From Chloroflexota bacterium (lineage in GTDB: Bacteria; Chloroflexota; Dehalococcoidia; Lucifugimonadales; UBA3495), in assembly GCA_022573285.1 (NCBI GenBank), contig JACZUF010000024.1:1-48607 (forward strand): a stretch of 48,607 nt of DNA, written 5' to 3'. A program made the position numbers and the translations under genes. Under the pieces are notes generated by a model that had not been told where the DNA came from, did not search any database, and was given only the letters and a program-made list of their open reading frames with translations. Shown here piece by piece: positions 7,958 through 16,250 of this stretch; the first letter of the stretch is position 1; each line of letters starts with the position of its first letter.

Positions 7958-8312
7958 GGGGACGCGCGGGTTCGACAGGGGCGTTCCGTAGCGGATTGCA
8001 AGCCGAGGATGCCATCTCCCTCGTAAATCCGGTGGCAAAAATAACTGGCGAACGTGAATTCGCTCTAGCCGCCTAAAGCGGCTACGTCTGCTCTCCGGTA
8101 TTCCCGGAATCGGGGAGGTCAGGCGCTATAAATTCGGGATGCGGTCTGCCCCAACGCCGGTAAGGGCGGCCTAAGACTCACCGGCTGTCCCCACCGAGGC
8201 TCCGTCGGCGGTGCCTCCAAGGGGCGAGGATAAAACCGCCGAATAAGCTTGTAGTACATCCGATCTATGGATTCTTCTGGACGGGGAGTTCGACTCTCCC
8301 CCGTCTCCACCA
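7958..8312 (+). ncRNA. ssrA: tmRNA (transfer-messenger RNA)
   Basis: A 355-base one-piece tmRNA. The 5-prime end GGGGACG (7958-7964) pairs with CGTCTCC (8302-8308), followed by encoded ACCA (8309-8312). The tRNA-like T-arm is GGGAG-TTCGACT-CTCCC (8284-8300), and the conserved GGGTTCGACAGGGG and GCAAGCCGAGGATGCC stretches are present near the 5-prime end. The resume codon is probably GCA at 8035. The tag reads AKITGEREFALAA and ends with TAA at 8074-8076. It rescues stalled ribosomes and marks the nascent chain for proteolysis with SmpB. The 3-prime 27 bases are repeated at 15990-16016, showing that this gene served as an integration site. Confidence 0.95.
8286..8312 (+). repeat. Putative att site 1 (3-prime end of ssrA)
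   Basis: The last 27 bases of the tmRNA, from GAGTTCGACTC through CGTCTCCACCA. It is exactly the same as 15990-16016, and its last 17 bases equal 22364-22380. Tyrosine-recombinase elements commonly use the 3-prime end of ssrA as attB, which makes this the left junction candidate. Confidence 0.75.
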
Positions 8313-8324
8313 AGCTCATTATTA

Positions 8325-8353
8325 ACGCCCCGGCTATTCAGCCGGGGCGTTTT
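8325..8353 (+). terminator. Terminator of ssrA
   Basis: Perfect ten-pair stem ACGCCCCGGC (8325-8334) with GCCGGGGCGT (8341-8350), loop TATTCA, then T-run. It lies 12 bases after the tmRNA 3-prime end. Confidence 0.88.
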
Positions 8354-8354
8354 G

Positions 8355-8730
8355 TGCCTGAAACATTGGACGGGGAGACAGGGGTAATACGGTATTTCGA
8401 GCTCCCCGTCTAACCCAACTCAAAGCCTCTCAATCCCTCTTTGCGCTGCTGCGAAACCAAGTCCTTCTGGCGCCCCAGATTTTTACAACGTTCGTGGATA
8501 TACTGCATGGCAACCCAATTGTGGAGCACCTAACTCTGAGCTTAGTAGACATGTCCATCGCGTGGGTATTACTATTCCCCCGATACGGCCAGAGAGAACC
8601 CAGTGTCAGCCGATTGACTCGTTGGCGGGATAGACGTAATCACCTCCAACACTTGTCCGATAGTGGGTGGCCTGAGCATGCTTTCTCTTCTTCCGGGAGC
8701 GCAAACCAGCCCCAGCGAGGACGAAGGTAA
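8355..8730. other. Gene-free interval with an inverted repeat
   Basis: No gene is supported between the ssrA terminator and the CoxM gene. GACGGGGAG (8369-8377) and CTCCCCGTC (8402-8410) form a nine-base inverted repeat with a 24-base spacer. The left arm plus one base (GGACGGGGAG) repeats the tmRNA sequence at 8279-8288. It could be a recombinase or regulator binding site, or a fragment of tmRNA-derived sequence. TATACT at 8499-8504 is a possible -10 for the downstream operon. Confidence 0.4.
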
Positions 8731-9615
8731 ATGAAACCAGCAAAATTCGAGTACTTCGCACCAACGAGCCTGGCAGAAGCCCTGGAGTTGCTCGAAGAGC
8801 ACGGTGACGACGCCAAGGTCTTGGCCGGCGGGCAGAGTCTTATGCCAATGCTGAACATGCGGTTGGCCCGGCCCAAAGTGGTCGCCGACATAAACCGTAT
8901 CCCCGGTCTCGATTATATTTCGCCAACTCCAGACGGCGGGCTGGCAATAGGGGCACTCACCCGGCAGCGTTCTGTGGAAAAATCCACTGTAGTCAAGGAA
9001 AGAATCCCGGTGCTTGCGGCGGCCATGCCGTCCATAGGCCACTTCCAGATACGCAACCGGGGAACCGTGGGCGGGAGCATCTCCCATGCCGATCCCGCCG
9101 CCGAGCTGCCGGCCGTTTGCTTGGCCCTTGACGGGGAGTTCGTCCTATCCAGCGCTTCTAACCAACGGGTATTGAAAGCTGAAAACTTCTTTATTTCTCC
9201 CTTAACCACGGCCATCGAACCGGGGGAGCTTCTCACCGAAATTCGCTTGCCGGCCCGGTCCGAGGAATGGAGATGGGGCTTCCAAGAAGTCTGCCGGCGT
9301 CAGGGTGACTTCGCCATGGTAGGCGCCGTGTCGCTGCTTCAACTGGATGGTGACGGCGTCTGTCAATCTGCGTGTATCACCATGTTTGGCGTAGGTGGGA
9401 CTCCATTGCGGATACGCCGGGCCGAGGAGGCCTTGCTGGGAAACCGGATTGACGGCAGCGTGCTCGAAGACGTTTCCAAGATTGTATCCGAGGAGTTGGA
9501 CCCTGATTCGGACATCCATGCCTCTGCCACCTACCGCAAAGAGGTTGGAGGGGTGATAGCCCGCAGGACCCTGGAGGCAGCAATCAGCAGAGTGAATGGA
9601 GACGATAGAGCATGA
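8731..9615 (+). CDS. Molybdenum hydroxylase medium subunit (CoxM-like, FAD)
   Basis: A 294-residue FAD-binding subunit of the xanthine dehydrogenase/CO dehydrogenase family. It passes electrons from the iron-sulfur subunit to the final acceptor. The two FAD-binding signatures are clear: AGGQSLMPMLNMRLARP (about residues 32-48) and IRNRGTVGGSISHADPAAELP (about 107-127). The C-terminal CO-dehydrogenase-type domain begins near residue 175. Gene order M-S-L with a four-base overlap to the next gene (ATGA) shows a translationally coupled operon. It belongs to the aerobic aldehyde/purine/CO-oxidising superfamily; which substrate is used is set by the large subunits downstream. Confidence 0.93.
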   Translation: MKPAKFEYFAPTSLAEALELLEEHGDDAKVLAGGQSLMPMLNMRLARPKVVADINRIPGLDYISPTPDGGLAIGALTRQRSVEKSTVVKERIPVLAAAMPSIGHFQIRNRGTVGGSISHADPAAELPAVCLALDGEFVLSSASNQRVLKAENFFISPLTTAIEPGELLTEIRLPARSEEWRWGFQEVCRRQGDFAMVGAVSLLQLDGDGVCQSACITMFGVGGTPLRIRRAEEALLGNRIDGSVLEDVSKIVSEELDPDSDIHASATYRKEVGGVIARRTLEAAISRVNGDDRA

Positions 9616-10115
9616 CCAGCGCTAATCGGACCGTAAAGCTGACTGTAAACGGCAAGCAATACCAGTCCTCAGTTGAAGTGAGAAAAACCCTCGCGGATTT
9701 TCTCCGGGACGAGTTGGACCTAACCGGCACTCACTTGGGTTGCGAGCACGGGGTATGTGGGGCCTGCACTATCCTATTCAACGGTGACGCTGTTCGGTCC
9801 TGTCTAATGCTGGCGGTCCAAGCGGACGGCGCCGACTTGACGACCGTGGAGGGACTGGCCCACGGGGAAGACCTCAACCCGTTGCAACAGGCTTTCCAAG
9901 AGAATCACGCTCTGCAGTGCGGCTTTTGCACTCCGGGCATGCTAATGACCGCCTACGCTTTCCTCCAAGACACACCCAATCCCACCGAAGAGCAGGTGAA
10001 AGAAGGAATCTCCGGAAATATTTGCCGCTGCACCGGCTACGCCCCAATTATTCAAGCCATCCTGCAGACCAGCAAGGGGCCTGCCCTAGTCCTTCCGACG
10101 AAGGACGAAGGGTAG
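9612..10115 (+). CDS. Molybdenum hydroxylase small subunit (CoxS-like, two [2Fe-2S])
   Basis: A 167-residue iron-sulfur subunit. The N-terminal plant-type ferredoxin domain has CEHGVCGAC and a following C in VRSC. The C-terminal helical domain binds the second cluster through CGFCTPG and ICRCTGY. It relays electrons from the molybdenum site to FAD. It overlaps the CoxM gene by four bases and is followed by the first large subunit after 65 bases. Length and motif spacing are normal for the family, so it should be functional. It may serve both large subunits downstream, since only one S and one M are present here. Confidence 0.95.
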   Translation: MTSANRTVKLTVNGKQYQSSVEVRKTLADFLRDELDLTGTHLGCEHGVCGACTILFNGDAVRSCLMLAVQADGADLTTVEGLAHGEDLNPLQQAFQENHALQCGFCTPGMLMTAYAFLQDTPNPTEEQVKEGISGNICRCTGYAPIIQAILQTSKGPALVLPTKDEG

Positions 10116-10180
10116 CAGGTTGCTGTTAGTGGCGAGAGAACTCCTGCTCTAATCGTCGCTCCCAACGAAAGGAGAAGAAC

Positions 10181-12541
10181 ATGGCACATTCGGACGAGGA
10201 CATTCTTCGGCCGGAAGCGTCGCGTATGGTTCGGGGCCGGGGACGGTTCCTGGACGACGTCAAACTGCCCGGAATGTGCTACGCAGCCTTCGTTCGTAGC
10301 CTTCACGCCCACGCCAACATCACGCAGATTCACGCGGATGAAGCCCTTAAGATACCGGGCGCCATCGCCGTATTGACCCCGGAAGAGGTATTGCCTTACG
10401 TCGAGCCCGTGCGGCCAGCCGCTCCGGGATCAAGCGATTTCGCCCGCCCTTACGACAGATACCCGTTGCCCCCAGGGAAGGTAGTGTTTGCTGGAGAGCC
10501 AATCTTGGCCGTCGCTGCGGAGACTCCTCATATCGCCGAAGATATGGTGGACGCCATCACCATCGACTACGAACCCATTCCGGCGGTGACCGACGTAGAC
10601 GAGAGTTTGGCGCCCGGCGCGCCGACGATCCACCAAGGGATGGCCGACAATATCGTGTTCTTTCGTGAGTTTGGCGGAGGCGACACGGATAAGGCTTTTC
10701 AGCAAGCGGAGTTGGTGCTGGAAAAGACCTTCCACTTCCCCAGGCAAACCGCAGTCCCCTTGGAGGGCCGTGGAGTCATCGCGAGCTACGACCGCGGCCT
10801 AGACCACTTGACTATCTGGACCTCATCCCGGTCTCCTCACCAGTCTCGCATGGTCTTCTCCACGGTATTGAGGCTGCCCGAGTATGCGGTCAGGGTAATA
10901 TCCCCCGACACGGGAGGGGAGTTTGGGATCAAAGGCACCGGTTATCCAGAAGCGATTGTGCTGGCATTTCTTTCAAAGAAAATAGACCGTCCGGTGAAGT
11001 GGGTGGAAGACCGGATGGAAAACCTGCTGGCCTGCGCCCATGCCCACGAGCAGCGTGTGGAGGTATCGGTCGCGGCAAAAGGCGATGGCACGGTGCTGGG
11101 CATCCGCTCCAAGGTCCTGGTAGACCAAGGCGCCCACTGCCTCGGACCCACCAGCGCCGGGCTGGAGCCGATGACCACGGGCCAGTCCATTGTGGGACCC
11201 TACCGCATAGAAAACTACCATTGCCAGGCCTACGGCGTTCTCACCAACAAGTGCCCCGGCGGCCCATATCGGGGTGTGGGCACGATCCAAGGCGTCTTTG
11301 TAATAGAGCGGATCATGGACATGATCGCTCAGGCTTTGGGCATGGACCCGGCGGAGGTCCGCGATCGGAACTTCATCCAACCTCATGAGATGCCTTACAA
11401 CACGGTGGCTGGGCGATTGTACGATAGTGGAGACTACCCCGGCTCGTTGGATAAATTATTGCAGCTATCCGGATACCAGGACCTTCGCCGTGCCCAACAA
11501 GAAGCGAGGTCAAGTGGCGAGCACCTAGGCATCGGCATCGCATGCTTCGTCGAGCACACCAGCACCGGCTCCCAGGACTATCACAAGCGGGGTGTCTATG
11601 GATTGCCAGCCTTCGATTCGGCGACGATCCAGGTGGACGCACGCGGCAACGTCACAGCAGCGGTAAGCGCCCGCTCAACGGGGCAGAGCCACGAGAGCGT
11701 GTTCGCCAACTTGGTGGCCCGCGAACTCGGTGTGCCCTACGAAACGGTCAAGATTATTGAAGGCGACACCGACGCCACTCCATTCGGGTCGGGAACCGGG
11801 GTCAGCAGGAGCGCGGTCAGCACTGGGGGCGCCATCCGGTTGGCGGCCCAAGACATCAAGCAAAAGGTCCTGGAACTTGCCCGCTTTTTCCTGGAAAACG
11901 AGGAAGGCGAACTGGATATTGCCGATGGTGAGGTGTTTGTCGAAGCCGAGCCGTCGCGGCGGGTTTCGTTTGCCCGCGTTGCCGCGTCGGCCTACGACGC
12001 CTCTAGGGAGGTTTCCCTTCCGGAGAACATCGAGCGAGGGTTGCAGGTTACCCGGTCCTTTGACCCACCCCACCAGGTGTTTGGGAATGGCGCCCACTTA
12101 GCGGTGGTCCGGGTCGCCCCCGACACTGGGGTGGTGAAGCTGGAAAAGTATTTCGTCGTGGAAGACTGCGGGACGATCCTGGACCACGACATTGTCGAAG
12201 GTCAGGTCGTCGGCGCCGTGGCCATGGGTATTGGCAATGCCTTGTTAGAGGAACTCAGATACGACGAAGGCGGGCAACTGCTCACAGGCTCCTTAATGGA
12301 CTACCTGGTGCCAACGTCACTGGATATTCCCGAGATTCAAACACTCCACACCGAAACCCCCTCACCTTTCACCGAAGGCGGAGTGAAGGGGGTGGGCGAA
12401 GCTGGGACTGTCGGCGCTTACACCGCCGTTTCCAATGCGGTGGCCGATGCATTGCTGCCCTTGGGCGTCGAGCTTACCGAGCCCCCGGTGGGCCCGCAGC
12501 GGGTGTGGAACATGATAAAAATGGCTCAGGGAAATCAGTGA
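10181..12541 (+). CDS. Xanthine dehydrogenase family molybdopterin-binding large subunit
   Basis: A 786-residue CoxL/XdhB-type large subunit carrying the molybdenum-cytosine-dinucleotide site. The start domain has RMVRGRGRFLDDVKLPGMCYA. The mid part has DTGGEFGIKGTGYPEAI, where most relatives have GGGFG. The active-site loop is GGPYRGVG, not the AYxCSFR of true form-I CO dehydrogenase, so CO oxidation is unlikely. The catalytic base Glu lies in GGVKGVGEAGTVG near the C-terminus. Start ATG has GAAAGGAG upstream. Substrates in such groups include aldehydes, N-heterocycles and aromatic acids; the true one is not known. Confidence 0.93.
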   Translation: MAHSDEDILRPEASRMVRGRGRFLDDVKLPGMCYAAFVRSLHAHANITQIHADEALKIPGAIAVLTPEEVLPYVEPVRPAAPGSSDFARPYDRYPLPPGKVVFAGEPILAVAAETPHIAEDMVDAITIDYEPIPAVTDVDESLAPGAPTIHQGMADNIVFFREFGGGDTDKAFQQAELVLEKTFHFPRQTAVPLEGRGVIASYDRGLDHLTIWTSSRSPHQSRMVFSTVLRLPEYAVRVISPDTGGEFGIKGTGYPEAIVLAFLSKKIDRPVKWVEDRMENLLACAHAHEQRVEVSVAAKGDGTVLGIRSKVLVDQGAHCLGPTSAGLEPMTTGQSIVGPYRIENYHCQAYGVLTNKCPGGPYRGVGTIQGVFVIERIMDMIAQALGMDPAEVRDRNFIQPHEMPYNTVAGRLYDSGDYPGSLDKLLQLSGYQDLRRAQQEARSSGEHLGIGIACFVEHTSTGSQDYHKRGVYGLPAFDSATIQVDARGNVTAAVSARSTGQSHESVFANLVARELGVPYETVKIIEGDTDATPFGSGTGVSRSAVSTGGAIRLAAQDIKQKVLELARFFLENEEGELDIADGEVFVEAEPSRRVSFARVAASAYDASREVSLPENIERGLQVTRSFDPPHQVFGNGAHLAVVRVAPDTGVVKLEKYFVVEDCGTILDHDIVEGQVVGAVAMGIGNALLEELRYDEGGQLLTGSLMDYLVPTSLDIPEIQTLHTETPSPFTEGGVKGVGEAGTVGAYTAVSNAVADALLPLGVELTEPPVGPQRVWNMIKMAQGNQ

Positions 12542-12586
12542 TCGGCCGATGGCCCGGTCTCAAAATCCGTTAAGTTAGGTACGGGT

Positions 12587-14911
12587 ATGGCCCAGAAGTA
12601 TATCGGCGCTCCCATCCGGCGAAAAGAGGACCGGCGGTTTCTGACGGGGCAGGGGCAATTCGTCGATGACATCAAGCTGCCCAACATGCTCCACGCCGCC
12701 ATCCTGCGCAGCCCTCACGCGCACGCACGCATCCAGTCCATCGACTCCAGCGCCGCCCTGGCGATGGAAGGGGTGGTTTGCGTGCTCACCTTTCGGGATA
12801 TTGAGCAAACGGTGGAGCCGCGCCCCATCCCCATAAGGATGCGCGCCTATCCCGAGTTGGAACGGTTCCTTCAATATCCCTTGGCCAATGACAAGGTGCG
12901 CTACGTCGGCGATCCGGTGGCGATGGTGGTGGCCGAAAGCCGTTATTTGGCGGAAGACGCCCTGGATGGTGTGGACGTGGCCTACGACCCATTGCCTGCC
13001 GTCGTGGACTTGAAGAAATCGCTGGAAGGGGACGTCCTGCTGTTCGAGCAACACGGCACCAACGTGGCTTACGAGTTCGAGTCGTCCATTGGAGACCCCG
13101 ATGAGGCCTTCCGTAGCGCCGATTACACCCGAAAAGAGGTGTTCCGTTGTCACCGCCATACCGCCAACCCCTTGGAGACGCGGGGGCTGGTGGCGTCATA
13201 TTCCGCGGGGAGGGAGGAGTTGACGGTCTGGGGTGAAACCAAGGTGCCCCATTACAACCGCGGCGTCCTGGCATCCATGCTGCAGATGCCCGAGCACCGG
13301 ATACACTTTGTCGAGCCCGACGTGGGCGGAGGCTTCGGCGTCCGCGGCGAGTTCTACCCGGAGAATTTCCTGGTCCCCTTCGCCGCCATTAAAACGGGCC
13401 GACCGGTGAAGTGGATCGAGGACCGGGCTGAGCACCTGATCTCCGCGAACCACTCTCGCGAGCATTGGTGCGAGTTGGAAATTGCGGCCAAGAACGACGG
13501 CACCATCTTGGGCATGCGGGCCAAGGTCCACGGCGCGTTGGGCGGCTACGTGCGCACCCACGGCGCGGTCGTGCCGATCTCCACGGCGGCCATGCTCACC
13601 GGCCCTTACCTGATTCCCAACTACCAATGGGAAGTGAAGTGCATCCTGACCAACAAAGTCGGGATGGGCACTTTCAGCGCCCCTGGCCGCTACGAGTCCT
13701 GCTTCTTCCGGGAGCGGCTCTTGGACATGGTCGCCGCGGACCTGGGGATCGACCCGGCGGAGTTGAGGCTCAAGAACCTAATACCGCCTTCGGCCATGCC
13801 CTATGAGTTGGGAAGGACCCGCCCCGAGGAATACTCGTTGATCTACGACAGCGGCGACTACCCCGCCTTGCTCCGGAAGGCCCTGGAGTTAATCGATTAC
13901 GATCGGCTCAAGGGGGCGGCGGGACGCCTTCAAGACGGCAAGTACCACGGCGTCGGATTAGGATGCTTCGTCAAGAGCACCGGCACCGGCGATCTCGGCG
14001 AAGGGGCCCGGGTGGCGATAACCGGCCCCGACCAAGTGGCGGTCTACCTGGGCATCGCCACCATGGGGCAGGGACACGAGACAGTGATGGCCCAGATTTG
14101 CGCCGACGGGCTGGGCGTGCCTATGGAAAGCGTCGCTGTGTACCACGGCAGCACCGACCTGGTGTCCTTCGGTGGGGGGACCTACGCCAGCCGGGGCACC
14201 ACCCTGGCGGGCAACGCTGTCTTCGGGGCGGCGCAGCAACTGAGGGACAGGGTGCTGGCCGTCAGCGCCGCGTATCTCGACGTGGACCCCAGCGAGCTCG
14301 AGCTTTCCCAAGGCAGGGTCCACCGCAAGGGCTCTCCCGGCGGCGACACGGCTTTGGACCTGGGCGAGGTATTGGCGTTGACCGTACCGGCCAGCAGGTA
14401 CAACCTAGGCGAGTTCGGCCTGGAGGCGAACTACTATTTCCAGTCCGCTCAGGAGTGCTATCCGTGCGGGGTCCACGCGGTGCACCTGGCGGTGGACCCG
14501 GAAACCGGAAAGATCGATATATTGAAATACGCCATCGTCGAGGATGTCGGTCACGTTATCAACCCCTTGCTGCTGAACGGCCAGGTCGTCGGCGCGGCGG
14601 CTCAGGGGGTAGGCGCCACCATCCTGGAGGAGCTGGTCTATGACGATACCGGGCAGCTCTTGGCCGGCAGCTTCATGGATTACCTGCTGCCCACCAGCAC
14701 TGATATCCCGGCCTTCGACGTCGCGGTCCTGGACCTAGCCCCTTCGCCGCTCAACCCGTTGGGAGTCAAAGGGGCCGGTGAGGTCGGTATCGTGGCCACC
14801 GGCGCCGCTCTGTCCAACGCCGTGTCCAATGCCTTGGGGGTCCAGGTGCGGGAACTACCCTTGAGCCCCAACAAGATCAAAGAGCTCATAGCGGGAAACC
14901 TCAAGCCTTAG
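12587..14911 (+). CDS. Second xanthine dehydrogenase family large subunit
   Basis: A 774-residue paralogue of the previous gene, in tandem after 45 bases. The typical beginning is APIRRKEDRRFLTGQGQFVDDIKLPNMLHAAILRSPHAHA. The Mo-cofactor region DVGGGFGVRGEFYPE is canonical. The active-site loop reads GTFSAPGRYESCF instead of the usual YRGAGRPE, so the pocket differs from that of its neighbour. The catalytic Glu is present in LGVKGAGEVGIV. The two large subunits could form alternative complexes with the shared S and M subunits, or a heteromer. No own S or M gene lies nearby. Confidence 0.92.
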   Translation: MAQKYIGAPIRRKEDRRFLTGQGQFVDDIKLPNMLHAAILRSPHAHARIQSIDSSAALAMEGVVCVLTFRDIEQTVEPRPIPIRMRAYPELERFLQYPLANDKVRYVGDPVAMVVAESRYLAEDALDGVDVAYDPLPAVVDLKKSLEGDVLLFEQHGTNVAYEFESSIGDPDEAFRSADYTRKEVFRCHRHTANPLETRGLVASYSAGREELTVWGETKVPHYNRGVLASMLQMPEHRIHFVEPDVGGGFGVRGEFYPENFLVPFAAIKTGRPVKWIEDRAEHLISANHSREHWCELEIAAKNDGTILGMRAKVHGALGGYVRTHGAVVPISTAAMLTGPYLIPNYQWEVKCILTNKVGMGTFSAPGRYESCFFRERLLDMVAADLGIDPAELRLKNLIPPSAMPYELGRTRPEEYSLIYDSGDYPALLRKALELIDYDRLKGAAGRLQDGKYHGVGLGCFVKSTGTGDLGEGARVAITGPDQVAVYLGIATMGQGHETVMAQICADGLGVPMESVAVYHGSTDLVSFGGGTYASRGTTLAGNAVFGAAQQLRDRVLAVSAAYLDVDPSELELSQGRVHRKGSPGGDTALDLGEVLALTVPASRYNLGEFGLEANYYFQSAQECYPCGVHAVHLAVDPETGKIDILKYAIVEDVGHVINPLLLNGQVVGAAAQGVGATILEELVYDDTGQLLAGSFMDYLLPTSTDIPAFDVAVLDLAPSPLNPLGVKGAGEVGIVATGAALSNAVSNALGVQVRELPLSPNKIKELIAGNLKP

Positions 14912-14928
14912 CCTGGAGGGAAAGCGTC

Positions 14929-15726
14929 ATGGAGCTGGGTTTGCAAGACAGGGTCGCCTTGGTGACGGGAGGGAGCAAGGGCATCGGCAAAGCGTCGGCT
15001 TTGGCCTTGGCCAGGGAGGGCGCCCACCTGGCTATTTGTGCCCGAGGCAAAGAGCTTCTAGAGAGCGTGGCCGCGGAAATCGCCGCCGAGACGGAAAGAA
15101 CGGTACTCCCCATTGTGGCGGACCTGAACAAGGAGGAGGATGCCCAGCACTTCGTGAGTGCGGCGGTGGACCACTTCGGCCGTCTGGATATTCTGGTGAA
15201 CTGCGCCGGCAACTCCCCCGGTGGCACGCTTCAGAACCTCGAGGAACACCAATGGATGGAGAGCCTGAATCTAAAGTTTATGGGCTACGTCCGCACTACC
15301 AAAGCCGCCGTGGGACACATGAGAGAGCGGCGGTGGGGACGCGTCATCAACGTCATCGGCAACGACGGCATCAAACCCATTTACTTTGAGCTAACCCCCG
15401 GCGCCGCCAACGCCGCCGGCATCAATTTCACCATCGCCATCGCTGAGGAGCTGGCTCCCCACGGCATTACGGTCAACGCGGTCAACCCCGGACCGGTGGA
15501 CACAGAGCGCTGGTGGGGACTGGTCCGCACCCTGGCCCGGGAGATGAATATCAGCGAGACCGAGGCCCAAGAGAGGGCGGTGCGGAGCATGCCGATGGGA
15601 CGCCTGTGCACCGCCGAGGAAGTTGCGGACGTGGTGGTATTTCTGGCCTCGGAGCGGGCGAGCTTCGTTACCGCCGCCAGCATAGCCGTGGATGGCGCAC
15701 AGCGCAAAGCGATCATGGATATATAA
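14929..15726 (+). CDS. SDR family oxidoreductase lacking the usual YxxxK
   Basis: A 265-residue short-chain dehydrogenase/reductase fold. The cofactor loop TGGSKGIG (residues 13-20), the NCAGNS motif (91-96) and VNAVNPGPVDTERW (about 182-195) are clear. The catalytic region is unusual: where Tyr-x-x-x-Lys is expected there is PGAAN (Pro157, Asn161). The preceding strand is VINVIGNDGIKP, without the usual catalytic Ser. A known SDR subset with a GAANAA segment shows the same change. It may act by another mechanism or bind without reducing. It follows the second CoxL after 17 bases, in the same operon, so it probably acts on the same substrate family. Confidence 0.88.
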   Translation: MELGLQDRVALVTGGSKGIGKASALALAREGAHLAICARGKELLESVAAEIAAETERTVLPIVADLNKEEDAQHFVSAAVDHFGRLDILVNCAGNSPGGTLQNLEEHQWMESLNLKFMGYVRTTKAAVGHMRERRWGRVINVIGNDGIKPIYFELTPGAANAAGINFTIAIAEELAPHGITVNAVNPGPVDTERWWGLVRTLAREMNISETEAQERAVRSMPMGRLCTAEEVADVVVFLASERASFVTAASIAVDGAQRKAIMDI

Positions 15727-15871
15727 GGGAGATTGCGGGCACGCAACGGCGACTGCGGCCGCGCCAATGACATGTCCTTGCTGGACGAATCCTTGGCGAT
15801 CTCCAGCGAGCTGGGCATGCGCCCCCCTGATGGAACGATTGCTTTCAGGGCCGGAAATACTTCGGGCGTAG
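15727..15871 (+). pseudogene. Remnant of a TPR/AAA regulator C-terminus
   Basis: Directly after the SDR stop codon the plus strand encodes RARNGDCGRANDMSLLDES and then LAISSELGMRP. After a run of six C (15822-15827) the frame shifts by one and continues LMERLLSGPEILRA and a stop (15869-15871). This resembles the C-terminal end of large AAA/TPR signalling ATPases and adenylate cyclases (LDESL...ELGMRPLMERVL pattern). No start or upstream body exists, so it is a deletion remnant with a frameshift. Confidence 0.6.
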
Positions 15872-15989
15872 GACATCTCGGTTAGGATGTTCCGCCGAAT
15901 TTAAATTGGACTAATTCCCGCGCGCAGGCGTTAGTTACTATCCCTACCGATCTGATCGCCACCGCCACCGCCAAATCGTGATTCAGACC

Positions 15990-16016
15990 GAGTTCGACTC
16001 TCCCCCGTCTCCACCA
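15990..16016 (+). repeat. Putative att site 2
   Basis: Exact 27-base copy of the ssrA 3-prime end (8286-8312), including the T-loop TTCGACT and the encoded CCA. The bases before it do not match the tmRNA, so it is a bare attachment-site copy and not a second tmRNA gene. Confidence 0.8.
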
Positions 16017-16031
16017 GCAACATGGATCGGC

Positions 16032-16060
16032 CGCCCCAGGCTAACAATGAGCCTGGGGCG
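16032..16060 (+). terminator. Terminator-like hairpin after att copy 2
   Basis: Perfect eleven-pair stem CGCCCCAGGCT (16032-16042) with AGCCTGGGGCG (16050-16060), seven-base loop, weak T-tract. The 44 bases from 16017 match 22381-22424 at about 37 positions, so the terminator travelled with the att copy. Confidence 0.7.
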
Positions 16061-16250
16061 ACTGATTTATCAACACCGAACAATTGTCTTCTCGGGTGGT
16101 AGAGATTTCGAATAAACGCCGGAAAGCCGGTTTGGGTTGGATTGACATAATGGTGTTTTTGCGGACGGCGCTCAGAATGGTAAGTAGTAACTGCATCTCC
16201 TCTTGGTTCGTTGACACCAAAGCCACGCCGCAGGTGGTGGGCGATTCCAA

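Larger units (their letters stand above)
8313..16016. mobile_element. Putative ssrA-integrated block 1
   Basis: The 7.7-kb segment between the intact tmRNA gene and the exact 27-base copy of its 3-prime end. It carries a CoxM-CoxS-CoxL-CoxL-SDR operon on the plus strand and a broken regulator tail. The direct repeat at both ends is what site-specific integration into ssrA leaves. No integrase, excisionase or conjugation gene is visible, so the block is either a decayed or trans-mobilised element, or cargo left after loss of the integrase. Inference from repeat structure only. Confidence 0.5.

Noticed and set aside
7724..8038. Minus-strand frame over the tmRNA
   Set aside because: It lies antisense to the well-supported tmRNA gene and has no family features.
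10181..14911. Aerobic CO dehydrogenase (form I CoxL)
   Set aside because: Neither large subunit has the AYxCSFR active-site motif that defines form I.
15990..16016. Second tmRNA or tRNA gene
   Set aside because: Only the 3-prime 27 bases match; no acceptor 5-prime strand or other arms are present upstream.
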